DNA of 64,000 nucleotides from Larix kaempferi (taxonomy: Eukaryota > Streptophyta > Pinopsida > Pinales > Pinaceae), in assembly GCA_027924585.1 (NCBI GenBank), contig BSBM01000994.1:13002501-13066500 (forward strand), given 5' to 3'. Position 1 is the stretch's first letter, and each line of letters opens with the position of its first letter. The notes beneath the pieces are model-generated. The model worked only from the letters and a program-made list of their open reading frames with translations, searched no databases and was not told the DNA's origin. Below are positions 36,370 through 48,913 of this stretch, piece after piece. The position numbers and the translations under genes are program-made.

Positions 36370-36720
36370 TCAAAGTATCCAAATCTTCCCTCAGCCTAAT
36401 GTGTCAATTTTTTAACTATGCCAGATATGAATTCCAAATTTTTTCCCGATTTCCTTTTAGGTCTAAAGATTATCAATCATGCACCATTGCTACCATACAT
36501 TAATAGTAATAGGGTCCATTATTTGATCTAGAGTGAAGAAACTCTATCTTGGAGGAATTTTATCAATTCATAATTTATGAAAATTGTTACATCAAACCCC
36601 ATAATTGAGTTAACCTTAAATATTACCTTCTCCCCATTCCCAACCTTCCATGTTAGATGGTTTCCAATAATTGGAAATGTTAAAACTAATACCTTCCATT
36701 TGATAGACACATTTTTTATG
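36370..36720 (-). pseudogene. LINE ORF2 C-terminal fragment
   Basis: Minus-strand reading gives NHLTWKVGNGEKVIF followed by a LIKFL-like block, then LDQIMDPITINVWQQW. This is the pattern after the RT of plant LINEs (W-x-x-G-x-G-x-x-x, then the L..I....W linker before the zinc-binding region). The flanks are too decayed to find the RT proper or a poly(A) end. Confidence 0.55.
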
Positions 36721-38652
36721 CTCTTTCTTTGACTTCTAAGGAAATGTATTAAGGGATTGATACTATATATTTATGATTTATTATTCTTTACCATAAAAAA
36801 CTTGTTTGAAATTATATTCCAAAGGATTTTTGCTACTAAATATTTACCAAATATATGTATATTTTTCAAGCTCCATTCAGCAACGTCTATAGATTTAGCA
36901 AATAATTTTTAGTTGGCTAAATTCTAGTACTAATTTGAGAAAGGTTGATATGCATATTAGTTCAGTTCATTAACATATGGGTCATTAACATATTTTCATT
37001 AGGGTGGAATCATTTGGTGTGGCATGGTTTGTAAACATGAATGTAGGAAGACACCCAATGTTATTATTCCTTCATGCAAGTGACATCTATAGGGATTCCA
37101 AGGAAAATATGACTTTGTGGCATAAATTTGGCCATAGGTTGGTCTCAAATTGAAATTAACTAGAAACCATTATAACCCCACTAGCACCTAACAGCCTTAA
37201 ATCATAACTATTATAACCTCACAAACTCCTAAGTGTTGTGAACCCTTGATTATTACAACCTCGTTAAATCAACCGTAGCTCCAAATCCACTAATCCCTAA
37301 ACAAAACATCACCACACCCTAGCACACATTGCCCCTAATCCTATTCAAAATGTTATATATTCATATTCAAAATTATTAAAACAATAAAATTGAAACTTCA
37401 TTTGTGTTGAACGTAACTTCTTACCCAAATCCACCAATAGAAACTTATTGTGTTTTTTTTGTATCAATGATATATCTATTCATGTGACTACACAAGATTA
37501 TTAAAACTTAACATTGAAACTTCATTTTTGTTGAACATAACTTCTAACCCAAATCCACCAATGGAAACATACTATGTTTCTTGTATATCAATGATATATC
37601 TAATTCATGTCACTAAACAAGATGGATGCCAATTTAGCAAAACCACTACGACCAAATTACAGTGACTAAAACTCATTCAAATAACAATATAAACAAAATT
37701 ATATTGATCTAGCAATGAAATTGTAAATTATTGTAAATTACATGCTTGACATTTTCTTTTCCTTGCGAATACTTTATTCATTGCTGACAAGGACAACCAT
37801 GACAAAGAGGAAGCTCATATGTGAAGCCCATTCAACATCACTCTTAATTCCAACTCTTCAATTGTTTATAAATAAAACATGTGATACTAGAAATGATAAA
37901 TCTATGAAATCATATTAAAATTAAATAAAATGTCATGCCAAAACATTTAGATTTAAAAGTGCTTATGAATTTAGATTTTAAACGCATGTTCAAAATTTGT
38001 TCTCTAGTGCATAGTATTACTTCTCTCTATTTATCAAAATTTAGACTAAATATTGTCTTATTATTGTACAGGATGAAAAGGAGGCAATGGACTTGGATAA
38101 ACATTTCAAAGGATGATGTAAGACATGATGCATAAACAAAGTACAAAAGCATCACATTGAGTTATTAAATATAATAATTTAATAACTCAATGTGATATTT
38201 TTTCAAAAAAAATAGATTGTTCAGTTTTCATAGAAAAATTAGATTATTTAGTTTATTATTCAATATTCTCAACAAATGATGCATGTGGTTGATTCTTTAA
38301 GGTCCAAAATACAACTAATGTACGTGGAGGTGAAGCTCGTATTATTAAAATACGTCAGAGTACAAAGTGGGTGGAAGAGGATATGATGATTGATTCAATA
38401 GATACACTAGAAAATGTGCATAGTGAACATGAGGTTCGCCTTGGTGATATTACATGTGATGAGTACTTTGAAATGATTTTTTATGCATATGTTTTTTTTA
38501 TTTCATGGAAATAAATAATTAATGCATGTTGTTGATTATGTTAGGTTGCTAATTCAATTGGAGCAAATGCAAATTTGAAGCAGCATTCTAGGGAACAACG
38601 ACAGAGTGTACAAAGACGTTGACCTCCTACTGTTAAATAGAGTAGAGGACAG
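36721..38652. other. No supported gene; possible short exon-like stretches
   Basis: AT-rich. Two stretches stand out: 38070-38125 (DEKEAMDLDKHFKG in one frame, preceded by a TTATTGTACAG acceptor-like site) and 38300-38470 (about 65 codons without a stop, GGEARIIKIRQSTKWVEED, preceded by CTTTAAG). Neither matches a family I know. Direct repeats of CCAAATCCACCAATRGAAAC occur near 37425 and 37548. Confidence 0.35.
38151..38196. repeat. Perfect 20-bp inverted repeat, 6-bp loop
   Basis: Arm ATCACATTGAGTTATTAAAT (38151-38170) and its exact complement (38177-38196) enclose ATAATA. It could be a small MITE relic; there is no T-run to suggest a terminator, and no target duplication is visible. Confidence 0.9.
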
Positions 38653-39371
38653 TGTCAGAGCATTTTCCAACCACACATAATTTATTTGGGATTTACAACT
38701 TAATTTTCCAATTATCCTAAGTATTTTGACTCAATTATGTGCTTACATCATCACTAGATCATCAGTTTTAGTGAATTGGGCCTCCTCCTTCATTCAGGGA
38801 GTCAACTGGGCCATCAATATCAGTGAATTGGGCCTCCTCCATCATTCGAGGAACCAAATGAGGTGATTTTCATGACTAAAGTGCCCTACTTAGTCCAACT
38901 GACAGCATTTATTATTATATTTCGACAACTGGAGTCAGAAATGCACCCTCCTATGCAATTTGAATTCATATAGTGTTATTTTCACCTAATATTCAATTAA
39001 CTTAAGTCAGAAAGGCTCCCTCCCCTAATTTTGGGCATTCAGCTAAGTTCTAGATCTAGTTAGACTCATTTATATAGTTTCAGAGTCTGTTAGAGTCAAT
39101 TACATGGTTGTTAAATGGTTAAATGATGTGCCGAGTGGTGTTAACTGCCAATTAAGCCACTCTCATGCATTCAATTCGAATGACATCTCTAGGATTGAAA
39201 TTGATTGGCTTATTGTAGCCATTGTTACACATTGTAATTACCTTTTGATTTTATGATAATGCATGAACTGCTGTAAACCTTTTGCATTAGTGTTTTGACA
39301 CACAATTTTCCGCATGCATCTCTATTAATTATTGTTCGTGTTTCATAGATATGTTGTGCTTGAATTTTACA
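38653..39371 (+). repeat. Copia LTR 1 of 3
   Basis: 719 bp, starting TGTCAGAGCATTTTCC and ending TTGAATTTTACA, directly followed by a tRNA-Met primer site. Matching copies lie at 43980-44698 and 48914-49517. Confidence 0.9.
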
Positions 39372-39384
39372 TGGTATCAGAGCC
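39372..39384 (+). other. Primer binding site, initiator tRNA-Met
   Basis: TGGTATCAGAGCC directly abuts LTR 1. The second body lacks it. Confidence 0.9.
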
Positions 39385-39722
39385 ATGGATGGAAAAGGAA
39401 AATATTCTAGAGTGTTATTAATGAAGCTTTCTACACTAGTGTTTCTACACTTCTTCACTACTATTTATGCACGAGTGCTTTTTGCACCTGGAACACATAT
39501 GAAGCTTGAGCAAGATTACTCAAAAATATTCCAACTCTGCACCAGAAGCTAAAATGTTTCCACATAAATCCTGGATAATGTGCATCCGACTTATCACGCT
39601 TGCTTGATAGGCTATGCTGGGTGTGATGCAACTTGAAAAGTGTAGGTTGTGGACCTAAATATTTATTATTTTCTTTGATTGCAGGTTTCTCATAGCCTCC
39701 TATTGCGTTTACTAAAGATAAA

Positions 39723-40600
39723 ATGGAATCTTCTTCAAAAGATCTCCTTACTCCTTTAAACTATCATCAGTGGAAGGATTATATAGGGATTGTATTGTGC
39801 TCGAAAGGACTCTACAGAGTTACTATGGGCATAGAACTAGATCCTAATGTATCCACAGAGAAGTCCAAGCTCTTTAATAAGCTTAACGAAACTTATGGTT
39901 TCTTATGTCTCAATATTTTGAAATATCTTATTTTCCATCTCAGCGAATTGAAGACTCGAAAAGAAGTGTGGGAACAACTTGCTACTCTCTTTGGAAAGCA
40001 GGATGATATGAGGGCTTATCAGTTAGAGAATGAATAGATTTCCCTCCATCCTGGAAATTTTGAGACCATTAATGAGTTTGTCACCGAGTTCAATAATTTG
40101 GTGCTTCGATTGAAGCAATGTGGTGTCGAGAAGAAAGATGATCAGTTGATTCTTTCTATCCTTTTGAAACTTGGAGCAAATTATTAAGTGTTTGTATCTA
40201 CATTTCATTCGGGAAAGCTCACCATTATGAATTGGAAGATGCCATCCTTGAATGCATTCATTGAGTCCTTAACCAAAGAGCGTGACAAGCTTGTTCCCAC
40301 GGGGTCCATGAGATCCTCTAAATATCAAGCCCTATTTGCTGGAGGACCCAAGTCTACGAATGACAAAGGAAAGAAAAATAAAGAGAATACCAATTTTGGT
40401 CATCCCAAGCATAAGGAGAATACCAAGCAGTCAGATAAGCCCTCAGGTTATAGAAAATACAAGCTAAAGGAAAAGGAGAAGAAAAAGTATTCTTAGTGTG
40501 GCAGGGAATTTCATCCTGAAAGGTCATGCATGAAGAAAGCTATTGATAATATGGCCCTTCTCTTGGAGAAAACAACATTACTCTTCCAAATGGCGCAAGG
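39723..40600 (+). pseudogene. Copia body A: gag, broken
   Basis: Starts ATG at 39723. Features of plant copia gag: LTPLNYHQWKDYIGIVL, a KEVWEQLATLFGKQDD block, NEFVTEFNNLVLRL, and a lysine-rich tail leading to a degenerate zinc knuckle CGREFHPERSC whose first Cys pair is broken by a stop. Stops at 40036, 40185 (TAA) and 40494 lie in the main frame; the frame then shifts before the protease. The TAA at 40185 recurs at the same position in body B (45118). Confidence 0.85.
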
Positions 40601-40642
40601 AAGAACGACAATAATGATCATGAAGAAAGAGGCCACGCACTC

Positions 40643-41640
40643 ATGGAAAGTGCTTTGAATCCAAAATGTCTTCTCATAGATTCAGGAGTTTCGAATCACA
40701 TGGTTGCAAGAAAAGAATCTTTCTCATCATTGGACTCTGACAACTGCATCTCCATCCACATGGGAGATGATTCACAAATTTCATCTAAAAGAAAAGGTAC
40801 AATCCATTTAGAACATGGTAGTTTTCAAAATGTTCTCTATGTTCATTCTCGAGCTTCGAACCTACTTTCTATGTATGATATGAAACATACTAGTTTTCCC
40901 AAGAAGGTTGTATTCAAACCAGATTATGTTTAAATTTCCGAGATTAGCAACAGAAAACTCCTTGCAATAGGCAAGGAAAATCATGTTTCCAAAACCTATG
41001 AGTTTTCCCACTTTTTGTCATATTCAAAGCCAAGTGCCCTTCTGAATCATGGAAATGAGGTTATCCGGCTATGTAATTAGAGGTTTGGACACCTAAATTA
41101 TAAATATTTGTAGCTTCTACAAAATAATTCCATGTTTGAAGTCCTTCCGAACATGAAATCCTCAAAAGGGATATGCAAGGGCTCCATCATTGGCAATCAT
41201 CATGTGCACAAGTTCGATCGACGCAAAGTTAGCAGAGCTTATTGTATTTTGGGGCTGATTCACAGTGATATCAGTGTTCCATTACCAAATCCCTCCATGA
41301 ATGGATCAAGATATTTTCTAACATTCATTGATGACTTCTCTAGGTTCACATCCAAGTCTTCTTTCTCAAGAACAAATTGGAAGTGCTTGAAAGGTTCAAG
41401 AATTTCAAGGATTCTGTTGAGACTACCATTGGGAGCAAGATTAAAACTCTTATATATTACAATGGTGGATAATATACAAAATCAAAGCTGATGCAACTTT
41501 GTGTGGACAATGGAAACCAAATCCAGCAAATAGTCCCCTACATACCTCAGTAGAATGGTGTAGCGGAGAGGAAAAATCAAGCATTGAAAGAGATGGCTAC
41601 TTGTATGCTTGAGTAGAAAGGTTTGGCTTCAAATATTTGG
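40643..41640 (+). pseudogene. Copia body A: protease and integrase, broken
   Basis: Protease LLIDSGVSNHMVA (about 40670) keeps the D-S-G core. A pre-integrase remnant (RFGHLNYKYL) follows at about 41080, then the integrase core HSDISVP, FLTFIDDFSRF (about 41320) and, in another frame, NGVAERKNQALKEM (about 41560). A TAG at 41614 after CMLE and another at 41671 are both shared with body B. At least two frame changes lie between the protease and integrase end. Confidence 0.85.
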
Positions 41641-42249
41641 TGTGAGGACATGAATTTTTTTGCATACATTTAGAACATATTTCCACACTCATCCATAAAA
41701 AGGTACAACTCCTTTCGAGTCGTACACTGATCACAAGGCTGATGTGTCACATCTCAGGGTTTTCGGGTCCACTACATGGGCTAGAATTCCCATTGAGATG
41801 AGAAGATATTTGGAACCACAAAGTACTGATGGAATACTCGTTGGATATGCTTAAGAATACAAATGATACAAAATCTTGGATATCAGATCCAAAAATATAT
41901 TCATCGAGAGAAGTGTCCAATTTGAAGAATCACTTCATGATTTACTAGTGTAGGAAGACACTGCCAAATTGCTTCTTCTTCCAGAAGAATATTTGGAAGA
42001 AGATAGTGAAATTTTTTGTTATGATATTTCTGATATTATGTCTGAGATTGATGGAAATTAAATATGTGATTCGGATTCAAATCCATATGAGCCCCCTCAG
42101 CTGCGAAAGTGGGAAGAAAAGACTCTCACATATGTCGGTTCTAACATTGGTAATCTTGTCGATCCAAGAAGAAACCGAGCAGACTTTCGAAGAGTAGGTT
42201 TGGATCTTTCTTAAGATGATCCATTGTTCTATGGAAAGTTTCTTTTTAT
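41641..42249 (+). other. Copia body A: integrase-RT linker, decayed
   Basis: Corresponds to the C-terminal integrase and variable linker of copia pol. The RRYLEPQ-like and FIERSVQFEESLHD-like words are readable, with stops and frame changes. No other feature. Confidence 0.55.
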
Positions 42250-43770
42250 GGCTTTGTCAGATACAAAATCATACTACCATTCCCACCGATATCCGAGATG
42301 GAAAACTGCCATGGATGTAGAGTACAATTCTCTTCAAAAAAATGCAACATGGGAGCTAGTTTCTCTTCCACCTGGGAGGAAATTGGTTCAATGAAAATGG
42401 GTCTATTGAACCAAGTTTTCTACTAATGGTTAAACCTGAAAATAAAAATATAGGTTGGCTTCAAAATGTTTCTCACAAGTCCAAGGTATGGACTACACAG
42501 AAACATTTGCATCGGTTGCGAAAAGGGATTCAATCCATCTAGTTTTGGCAATTTCCACATCCAAGCACTGGGAGGTGCACCACATGGATGTGAAGAGTGA
42601 TTTTATTCATGCAGATATTCAGGAAGAGATATACATGAATCATCCCAAATTTTACATATCAGATCTGACACTTGTTTTTAAATTAATGCAATCCTTGTAT
42701 GGTTTAAAACATGCCCCAAGAGCTTGGTAGGAAAAGATGGATTCCTTTCTTCTGTCGCAAAAAATTGCGAGATGCAAATCTGATCCAAATGTGTATATAC
42801 ATAAGAATGAAGGTAATTTTATGATCAGTGTACTTTATTTTGATGACCTATTGATTATAGGACGCAATATTGCTTCGATCAGAACTCTAAAAGCCTCTTT
42901 ACACCAAGCATTTTATATGAGCGATTTAGGCCTGCTGAAGCAGTTTCTTGGTCTTGAGATCAATCAGAAGTTTTATGGGATAATGATTTACAAATAAAAA
43001 TATTCTTTGTACCTGCTAAATAATTTCAATATGGAAGAATTTAAAGCTGCACCATTCCCATTCCTAGCAGGAATCAGTCTTGAGGATGGTGATTCTACAC
43101 TGTTGGTGGATTCTACACTTTATCAATAGTTGATTGGTAGTCTTTTGTATCTGACACACTCTAGGACTGATATTTATTATGCTGTGAGTGCAGTTTCAAG
43201 GTACATGCAAATTCCCCATGAGATTTACTGGAAGTCAACCAAAATGATCTTGCATTATGTGCAAGGTACAAGACATTTTGGCATTCACTATGTTGCAGAT
43301 TCCGATCTTGACTTTGTTGGATTCACTTATTCAAATTGGATGGGTGATAGAATTGATTGGAATTCCACTTCTAGATATGTTTTCATGATTGGAACATGGC
43401 CTATTTTCTGGTCAAGCAAAAATAAGGTCACCATTTCCTTATCTTCAGTAGAGGCAGAGTATCGAGGAGTAGTCAATGCTTGCATTCATGCAGTTTGGTT
43501 GCAGGGTATTCTAGCATAGTTTAATATTGGTAGCACCAATTCTGCTGTCATTTTTTATGAAAATTAGAGTTCTATCAAGATCTCAACAAATCCTCTTCAT
43601 AGATAGAGGACCAAGCATATCGAGATCCACATGCCCTACATCCGAGACCTTGTGCATGATAGAACCATTGTACTGCAATATTGCCCTGCAGAAGAGTAAA
43701 TTGCATGCATCTTCACCAAGAGCTTCACTGAGAAGAAGTTATCTTACCTCCATTCACTGTTGGGGATGAT
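42250..43770 (+). pseudogene. Copia body A: RT and RNase H, broken
   Basis: Reads NSLQKNATWELVSLPPG, then (42455 on) FSQVQGMDYTETFASV, HHMDVKSDFIHAD (first RT catalytic Asp), LYGLKHAPRAW, and LYFDDLLIIG (YxDD box with F for V). RNase H starts with MIGSLLYLTHSRTDIYYAV (43130) and includes FWSSKNKVTISLSSVEAEY and HIEIHMPYIRD. The stop at 42728 follows AW; further stops and frame changes separate the pieces. The end at about 43765 is SLLG-like, followed by about 210 bp to LTR 2. Confidence 0.88.
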
Positions 43771-43979
43771 TTCTAATATGGTGAGGACATATTAGATCCT
43801 TCAGTATAGTTCATTTTTAGAGGGGGCTTTCTTTCCCACTGAGTTTTTCACTCTTTCCTCATTTACATTTTTTGAGCATTTTTTGGATTATTTATGAACT
43901 AGGTGACCTATGGCCTTTGTTTCCAGGGACCTTTTATTATTTTATTTTACTCCTCCACATGAGATTAAATTAACGAGGG

Positions 43980-44698
43980 TGTTAAAGCATTTTCAAACCA
44001 CACATAATTTATTTTGGATTCACAGTGTAATTTTCCAGTTATCCTAAGTATTTTGACTCAATTATGTGCTTACATAATCAACAGGTCACTAGTTTCAGTA
44101 AACTAAGCTTTCTCCTTCATTCGGGGAGTGAAATTGTCCATGAACATAAATTAACTGGGTGTCCTCCATCATTCGAGGATCAAAATGAGGTGATTTTCAT
44201 GACTAAAGTACCATATTCAGTCCAACTGATAGCATTTATTATTATATTCATCCAAATAGAGTCAGAAAGGCACCCTTCTACTTAGTTTGACTTCATCTGG
44301 TGTTATTTTCACCTAATATTTAGTTAACTGAAGTCAAAAATGTGCCCTCCACTAATTTTTAGAATTTATTTGAGTTTTGGATTTAGTTAGACTCAGTTAG
44401 ACGATTTCAGAGATTGTTAGAGTCAATTACATGGTAGTTAAGTTGTTAATCTATGTGCCAAGTGGTGTTAACTGCCAAGTAAGCCACTCTCATGCATTCA
44501 ATTTGAATGGCCTCTCTAGGATTTGAATTGATTGGATTATTGTAGCCATTGTTACACATTGTAATTATCTTTTGAGTTTGTGATAATGCATGAACTGCTG
44601 CAAACGTTTTGCATCAATGTTTCGACACACAATTTTCCGCATGCATCTCTAGTAACTATTGTTCTTGTTTCATAGATTTGTTGTGCTTGAAATTTGCA
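43980..44698 (+). repeat. Copia LTR 2 of 3, shared by bodies A and B
   Basis: 719 bp, starting TGTTAAAGCATTTTC after a purine-rich TTAACGAGGG and ending GCTTGAAATTTGCA. It is both the 3' LTR of body A and the 5' LTR of body B. No primer site follows; sequence jumps into gag after about 60 bp. Confidence 0.9.
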
Positions 44699-44699
44699 G

Positions 44700-45575
44700 A
44701 CAATGGGTGGAAGAAGATATGAAAATGTATTATGCATATACAATAGCAGCAAAACACCAGATCCTAATGTAGCCATAGAGAAGTCCAACTTCTTCAATAA
44801 GCTTGATGAAATATCTTTTGGATCCTTATGGTTTCTTATGTCTCAATATTTTGAAATATCTTATTTTCCATCTCAGCGAATTGAAGACTTGAAAAGAAGT
44901 ATGGGAACAACTTGCTACTCTTTTTGGAAAGCAAGATGATATGAGGGCTTATCAGTTAGAGAACGAATTGATTTCCCTCAATCCTAGAAATTTCGAGACC
45001 ATTAATGAGTTTGTCACCAAGTTCAATCATTTGGTCCTTTAGTTGAAGCAATGTGGTGTCGAGAAGAAATATGATCAGTTGATTCTTTCTATCCTTTTGA
45101 AATTTGGATCAAATTATTAAGTGTTTGTATCTACATTTCATTCGGGAAAACTCACCATTATGAATTGGAAGATGCCATCCTTGAATGCATTCATTGGGTC
45201 CTTAACAAAAGAGCATGACAAGCTTGTTCCGATGGGGTCCATGAGATCCTCCAAAGATCAAGCCCTATTTGCTAGAGGACCCAAGTCTATGAATGGAAAA
45301 GGAAAGAAAAATAAAGAGAATACCAATTTTGGTCATCCCAAGCATAAGGAGAATACCAAGCAGTCAGATGAGACCTCAGGTTCAAGAAAAGACAAGCTAA
45401 AGGAAAAGGAGAAGAAAAAGTGTTCTTAATGTGGCAGGGAATTTCATCCTGAAAGCTCATGCATGAAGAAAACTATTGATCATATGGTCCTTCTCTTGGA
45501 GAAAAACAACATTACTCTTCTAGATGGCGCAAGGAAGAAGGAAAATAATGATCATGTAGAATGAGGCCAAGCACT
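44700..45575 (+). pseudogene. Copia body B: gag lacking its start, broken
   Basis: Compared with body A, the primer site and about 400 bp including the gag start are gone: PDPNVAIEKSNFF begins only about 60 bp after the LTR, against about 470 bp in A. The rest parallels body A: LATLF-like sequence, NEFVTKFNHLVL, TAA at 45118 (shared with A) and the lysine-rich tail (45121-45429). The stop that follows the NE codons in A at 40036 is a Leu codon here, so that mutation is private to A. Confidence 0.85.
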
Positions 45576-45588
45576 CAAGGAAAGTGTT

Positions 45589-46640
45589 TTGAATCCAAAA
45601 TGTCTTCTCATAGATTCAGTAGTTTCTAATCACATGGTTGCAAGAAAAGAATCTTTCTCATCATTGGACTCTGATACCTACATCTCCATCCACATGGGAG
45701 ATGATTCACAAATTTCATCTAAAGGAAAAGGTACAATCCATTTAGAACATGGTAGTTTTCAAAATGTTCTCTATGTTCATTCTCGAGCTTCGAAACTACT
45801 TTCTATGTATGAGATGAAACATACTAGTTTTCCTAGGAAGGTTGTATTCAAACCTAATTATGTTTAAACTTCCAAGATTAGCATCATAAAACTCATTGCA
45901 ATAGGCAAGGCAAATCATGTTTCCAAAACGTATGAGTTTTCCCACTTTTTGTTGTATTCAAAGCCAAGTGCCCTTCTGAATCATGGAAATGAGGTTATCC
46001 GGCTATGTAATTAGAGGTTTGGACACCTAAATTATAAATATTTGTAGCTTCTACAAAATAATTCCATGGTTGAAGTCTTTCCGAACATGAAATCCTGAAA
46101 AGGGATATGCAAGGGCTGCATCATTGGCAATCATCCTGAGCACAAATTCGATCGAGGCAAAGCTAGTAGAGCTTATTGTATTTTGGTGTTGATTCACAGT
46201 GATATCAGTGTTCCATTACCAAATCCCTCCATGAATGGATCAAGGTATTTTCTAACATTCATTGATGACTTCTCCAAGTTCACATCCAGATCTTCTTCTC
46301 AAGAACAAATTGGAAGTGCTTGAAAGGTTCAAGAATTTCAAGGATTCTGTTGAGACTGCCACTGGGAGCATGATTAAAAATCCTAGATATTACAATAATG
46401 GAGAATATATAAAATTGGAGCTGATGCAACTTTGCATGGAAAATGGAATCCAAATCCAACACATAGTCCCCTACACACCTCAACAGAATGGTGTAGCGGA
46501 GAGGAAAAAACGAGCATTGAAAGAGATGGCTACGTGTATGCTTGAGTAGAAAGGTTTGGCTTCAAATATTTGGTGTGAGGACATGAATTTTTTTGCATAC
46601 ATTTAGAACATATTTCCACACTCATCCATAAAAAGGTACA
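45589..46640 (+). pseudogene. Copia body B: protease and integrase, broken
   Basis: Protease LLIDSVVSNHMVA: the G of D-S-G is now V. Integrase words match body A: HSDISVP and FLTFIDDFSKF, then, after a frame change, KNKLEVLERFKNFKDSVE, a degenerate NNGEYIKLELMQLC, and QQNGVAERKKRALKEM (46262-46549). The TAG after CMLE at 46547 and the TAG at 46604 are shared with A. Confidence 0.85.
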
Positions 46641-47189
46641 ACTCCTTTTGAATCGTACATTGATCACAAGCCTGATGTGTCACATCTCATGGTTTTCTGG
46701 TCCACTGCATGGGCTAGAATTCCGATTGAGAAGAGAAGATATTTGGAACCACAAAGTATTGATTCCATACTCGTTGTATATGATTAAGAATAAAAATGAT
46801 ACAAACTCACAGATATCAGATCCAAAATATATTCATCGAGAGAAGTGTCCAATTTTAAGAATCGCTTCATGATCTACAACTAGTGGAGGAAGAAACTACC
46901 AAATTGATTCCTCTTCTAGAAGAAGATTCGGAAGAAGATAGTGAAAGTTTGTGTTATGATATTTCTGATATTATGTATGATATTAATTAAAATGAAATAT
47001 GTGATTCAGATTCAAATCCATATGAGCCCCCTTAGCTTCCAAAGTGGACAGAAAAGACTTTTACATATGTTGGTTCTAACATTGGTAATCCTGTCGATCC
47101 AAGAAGAACCCGAGTAGACTTCTGAAGAGTAGGTTTGGATCTTTCATAAGATGATCCATTTTTGTATGGAAAGTGTTTTTTGATAGTTG
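46641..47189 (+). other. Copia body B: integrase-RT linker, decayed
   Basis: Parallels 41641-42249 of body A with extra stops. No independent feature. Confidence 0.5.
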
Positions 47190-48704
47190 TGTCAGATACC
47201 AAATCATACTACCATTCCCACCGATATCTAAGATGGAAAACTGCCATGGATTAAGAGTACAATTCTCTTCAAAAAAATGCAACATGGGAGCTAGTTTCTC
47301 TTCCACCTAGGAGGAAATTGGTTGAATGAAAATGGGTGTACTAAACCAAGTTTTCTACTTATGGTTCAACATGAAAATAAAAATATAGGTTGGTGTCAAA
47401 AGGTTTCTCATAAGTCCAAGGTGTGAACTACACAGAAACTTTTGCATTGGTTGCAAAAATGGACTCAATCTGCCTAGTTTTGGCAATTTCCACATCCAAT
47501 CACTGAGAGGTGCACCACATGGATGTGAAGAGTGATATTATTCATGCAGATATTTAGGAAAATATATACATGAATCATCCCAAATTTTACATATCAGATC
47601 TAACACTTGTTTTCAAATCAAGGAAATCCTTGTATGGTTTAAAACATGCCCCAAAAGCTTGGTATGCAAAGATGGATTCCTTTCTTCTATCGCAAAAATT
47701 TGCGAGATGCAAATCTTATACAAATGTGTATATACATAAGCATGAAGGTTATTTTCTGATCAATGTACTTTGTTTTGATGACCTATTGATTACAAGAAGC
47801 AGTCTTGCTTCGATCGGAACTATAAAAGTTGTTTTACACCAAGCATTTTATATGAGTGATTTAGGCCCACTGAAGCAGTTTCTTGGTCTCGAGATCACTA
47901 AGAATTTTGATGGGATAGTGATTTCCAAATCATAATACTCTTTGTACCTACTAAATAAGTTCAATATGGAGGAATGTAAAGATGCACCATTCTGATTCCT
48001 CTGAGGAATCAATCTTGAGGATGGTTATTCTACACCATTGGTGGATTCTACACTTTACCGACAATTGATTGGTAGTCTTTTGTATCTCACACACTCTAGG
48101 ACTGATATTTATTATGCTGTGAGTGCAGTTTCAAGGTACATAAAAAATCCCCATGAGATTCACTAGAAGTCATCCAAAATGATCTTGCATTATGTGCAGG
48201 GTACGAGACATTTTTGCATTCACTATGTTGCGGATTCCAATCTTGACTTTGTTGGATTCACTGATTCAAATTGGGAGGGTGATAGAATTGATCGGAAGTC
48301 CACTTCTAGATATGTTTTCAAGATTGGAACATGGCCTATTTTCTGGTCTAGCAAAAATTAGGCCACCATTTCCTTATCTTCAGTAGAGGTAGAGTATCAA
48401 GGAACAGTCAATGCTTGCATTCATGCAGTTTGGTTGAAGGGTATTCTAGCATAGTTTGATATTGCTAGCACCACTTTTGTTATCATTTTTTATGAAAATT
48501 AGAGTGCTATCAAGATCTCAACAAATCCTCTTCAGATACAGAGGACCAAGCATATCGAGATCCACATGCCCTACATCCGAGAGCTTGTGCATGATAGAAC
48601 CATTGTACTGCAATATTGCCCTACACAAGAGTAAATTGCAGAAATCTTCACCAAGACCTTCACTAAGAAGAAGTTATATTACGTCCATTCACTGTTGGGG
48701 GTGA
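47190..48704 (+). pseudogene. Copia body B: RT and RNase H, broken
   Basis: Same order as body A. The first RT Asp block HHMDVKSDIIH is present. The open piece 47570-47935 carries LYGLKHAPKAWYAKMD and LCFDDLLITRS, so the YxDD box reads CFDD. RNase H pieces: LYLTHSRTDIYYAV in a decayed frame, then FTDSNWEGDRIDRKSTSRYVF (48179-48361), and a HIEIHMPYIREL-like end. Private stops (for example 47554) and frame changes add to the shared ones. Confidence 0.87.
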
Positions 48705-48913
48705 TTTCTACTATGGTGAGGACATATTAGATCCTTCATTAGTGTTCATTTTTAGGGGGGGGTTTCTTCCCCACTGGGTTTTTCCCTCTTTCCTCACTTA
48801 CATTTTTTGAGCTTTTTTGGATTATTTATGTACTGGGTGGCCTATGGCCTTTGTTTCCAGGGACCTTTTATTATTTTATTTTACTCCTACACATGAGATT
48901 AGATTAATGGGGG

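Noticed and set aside
40023-40208. Minus-strand frame in copia gag
   Set aside because: Antisense shadow of gag; no motif.
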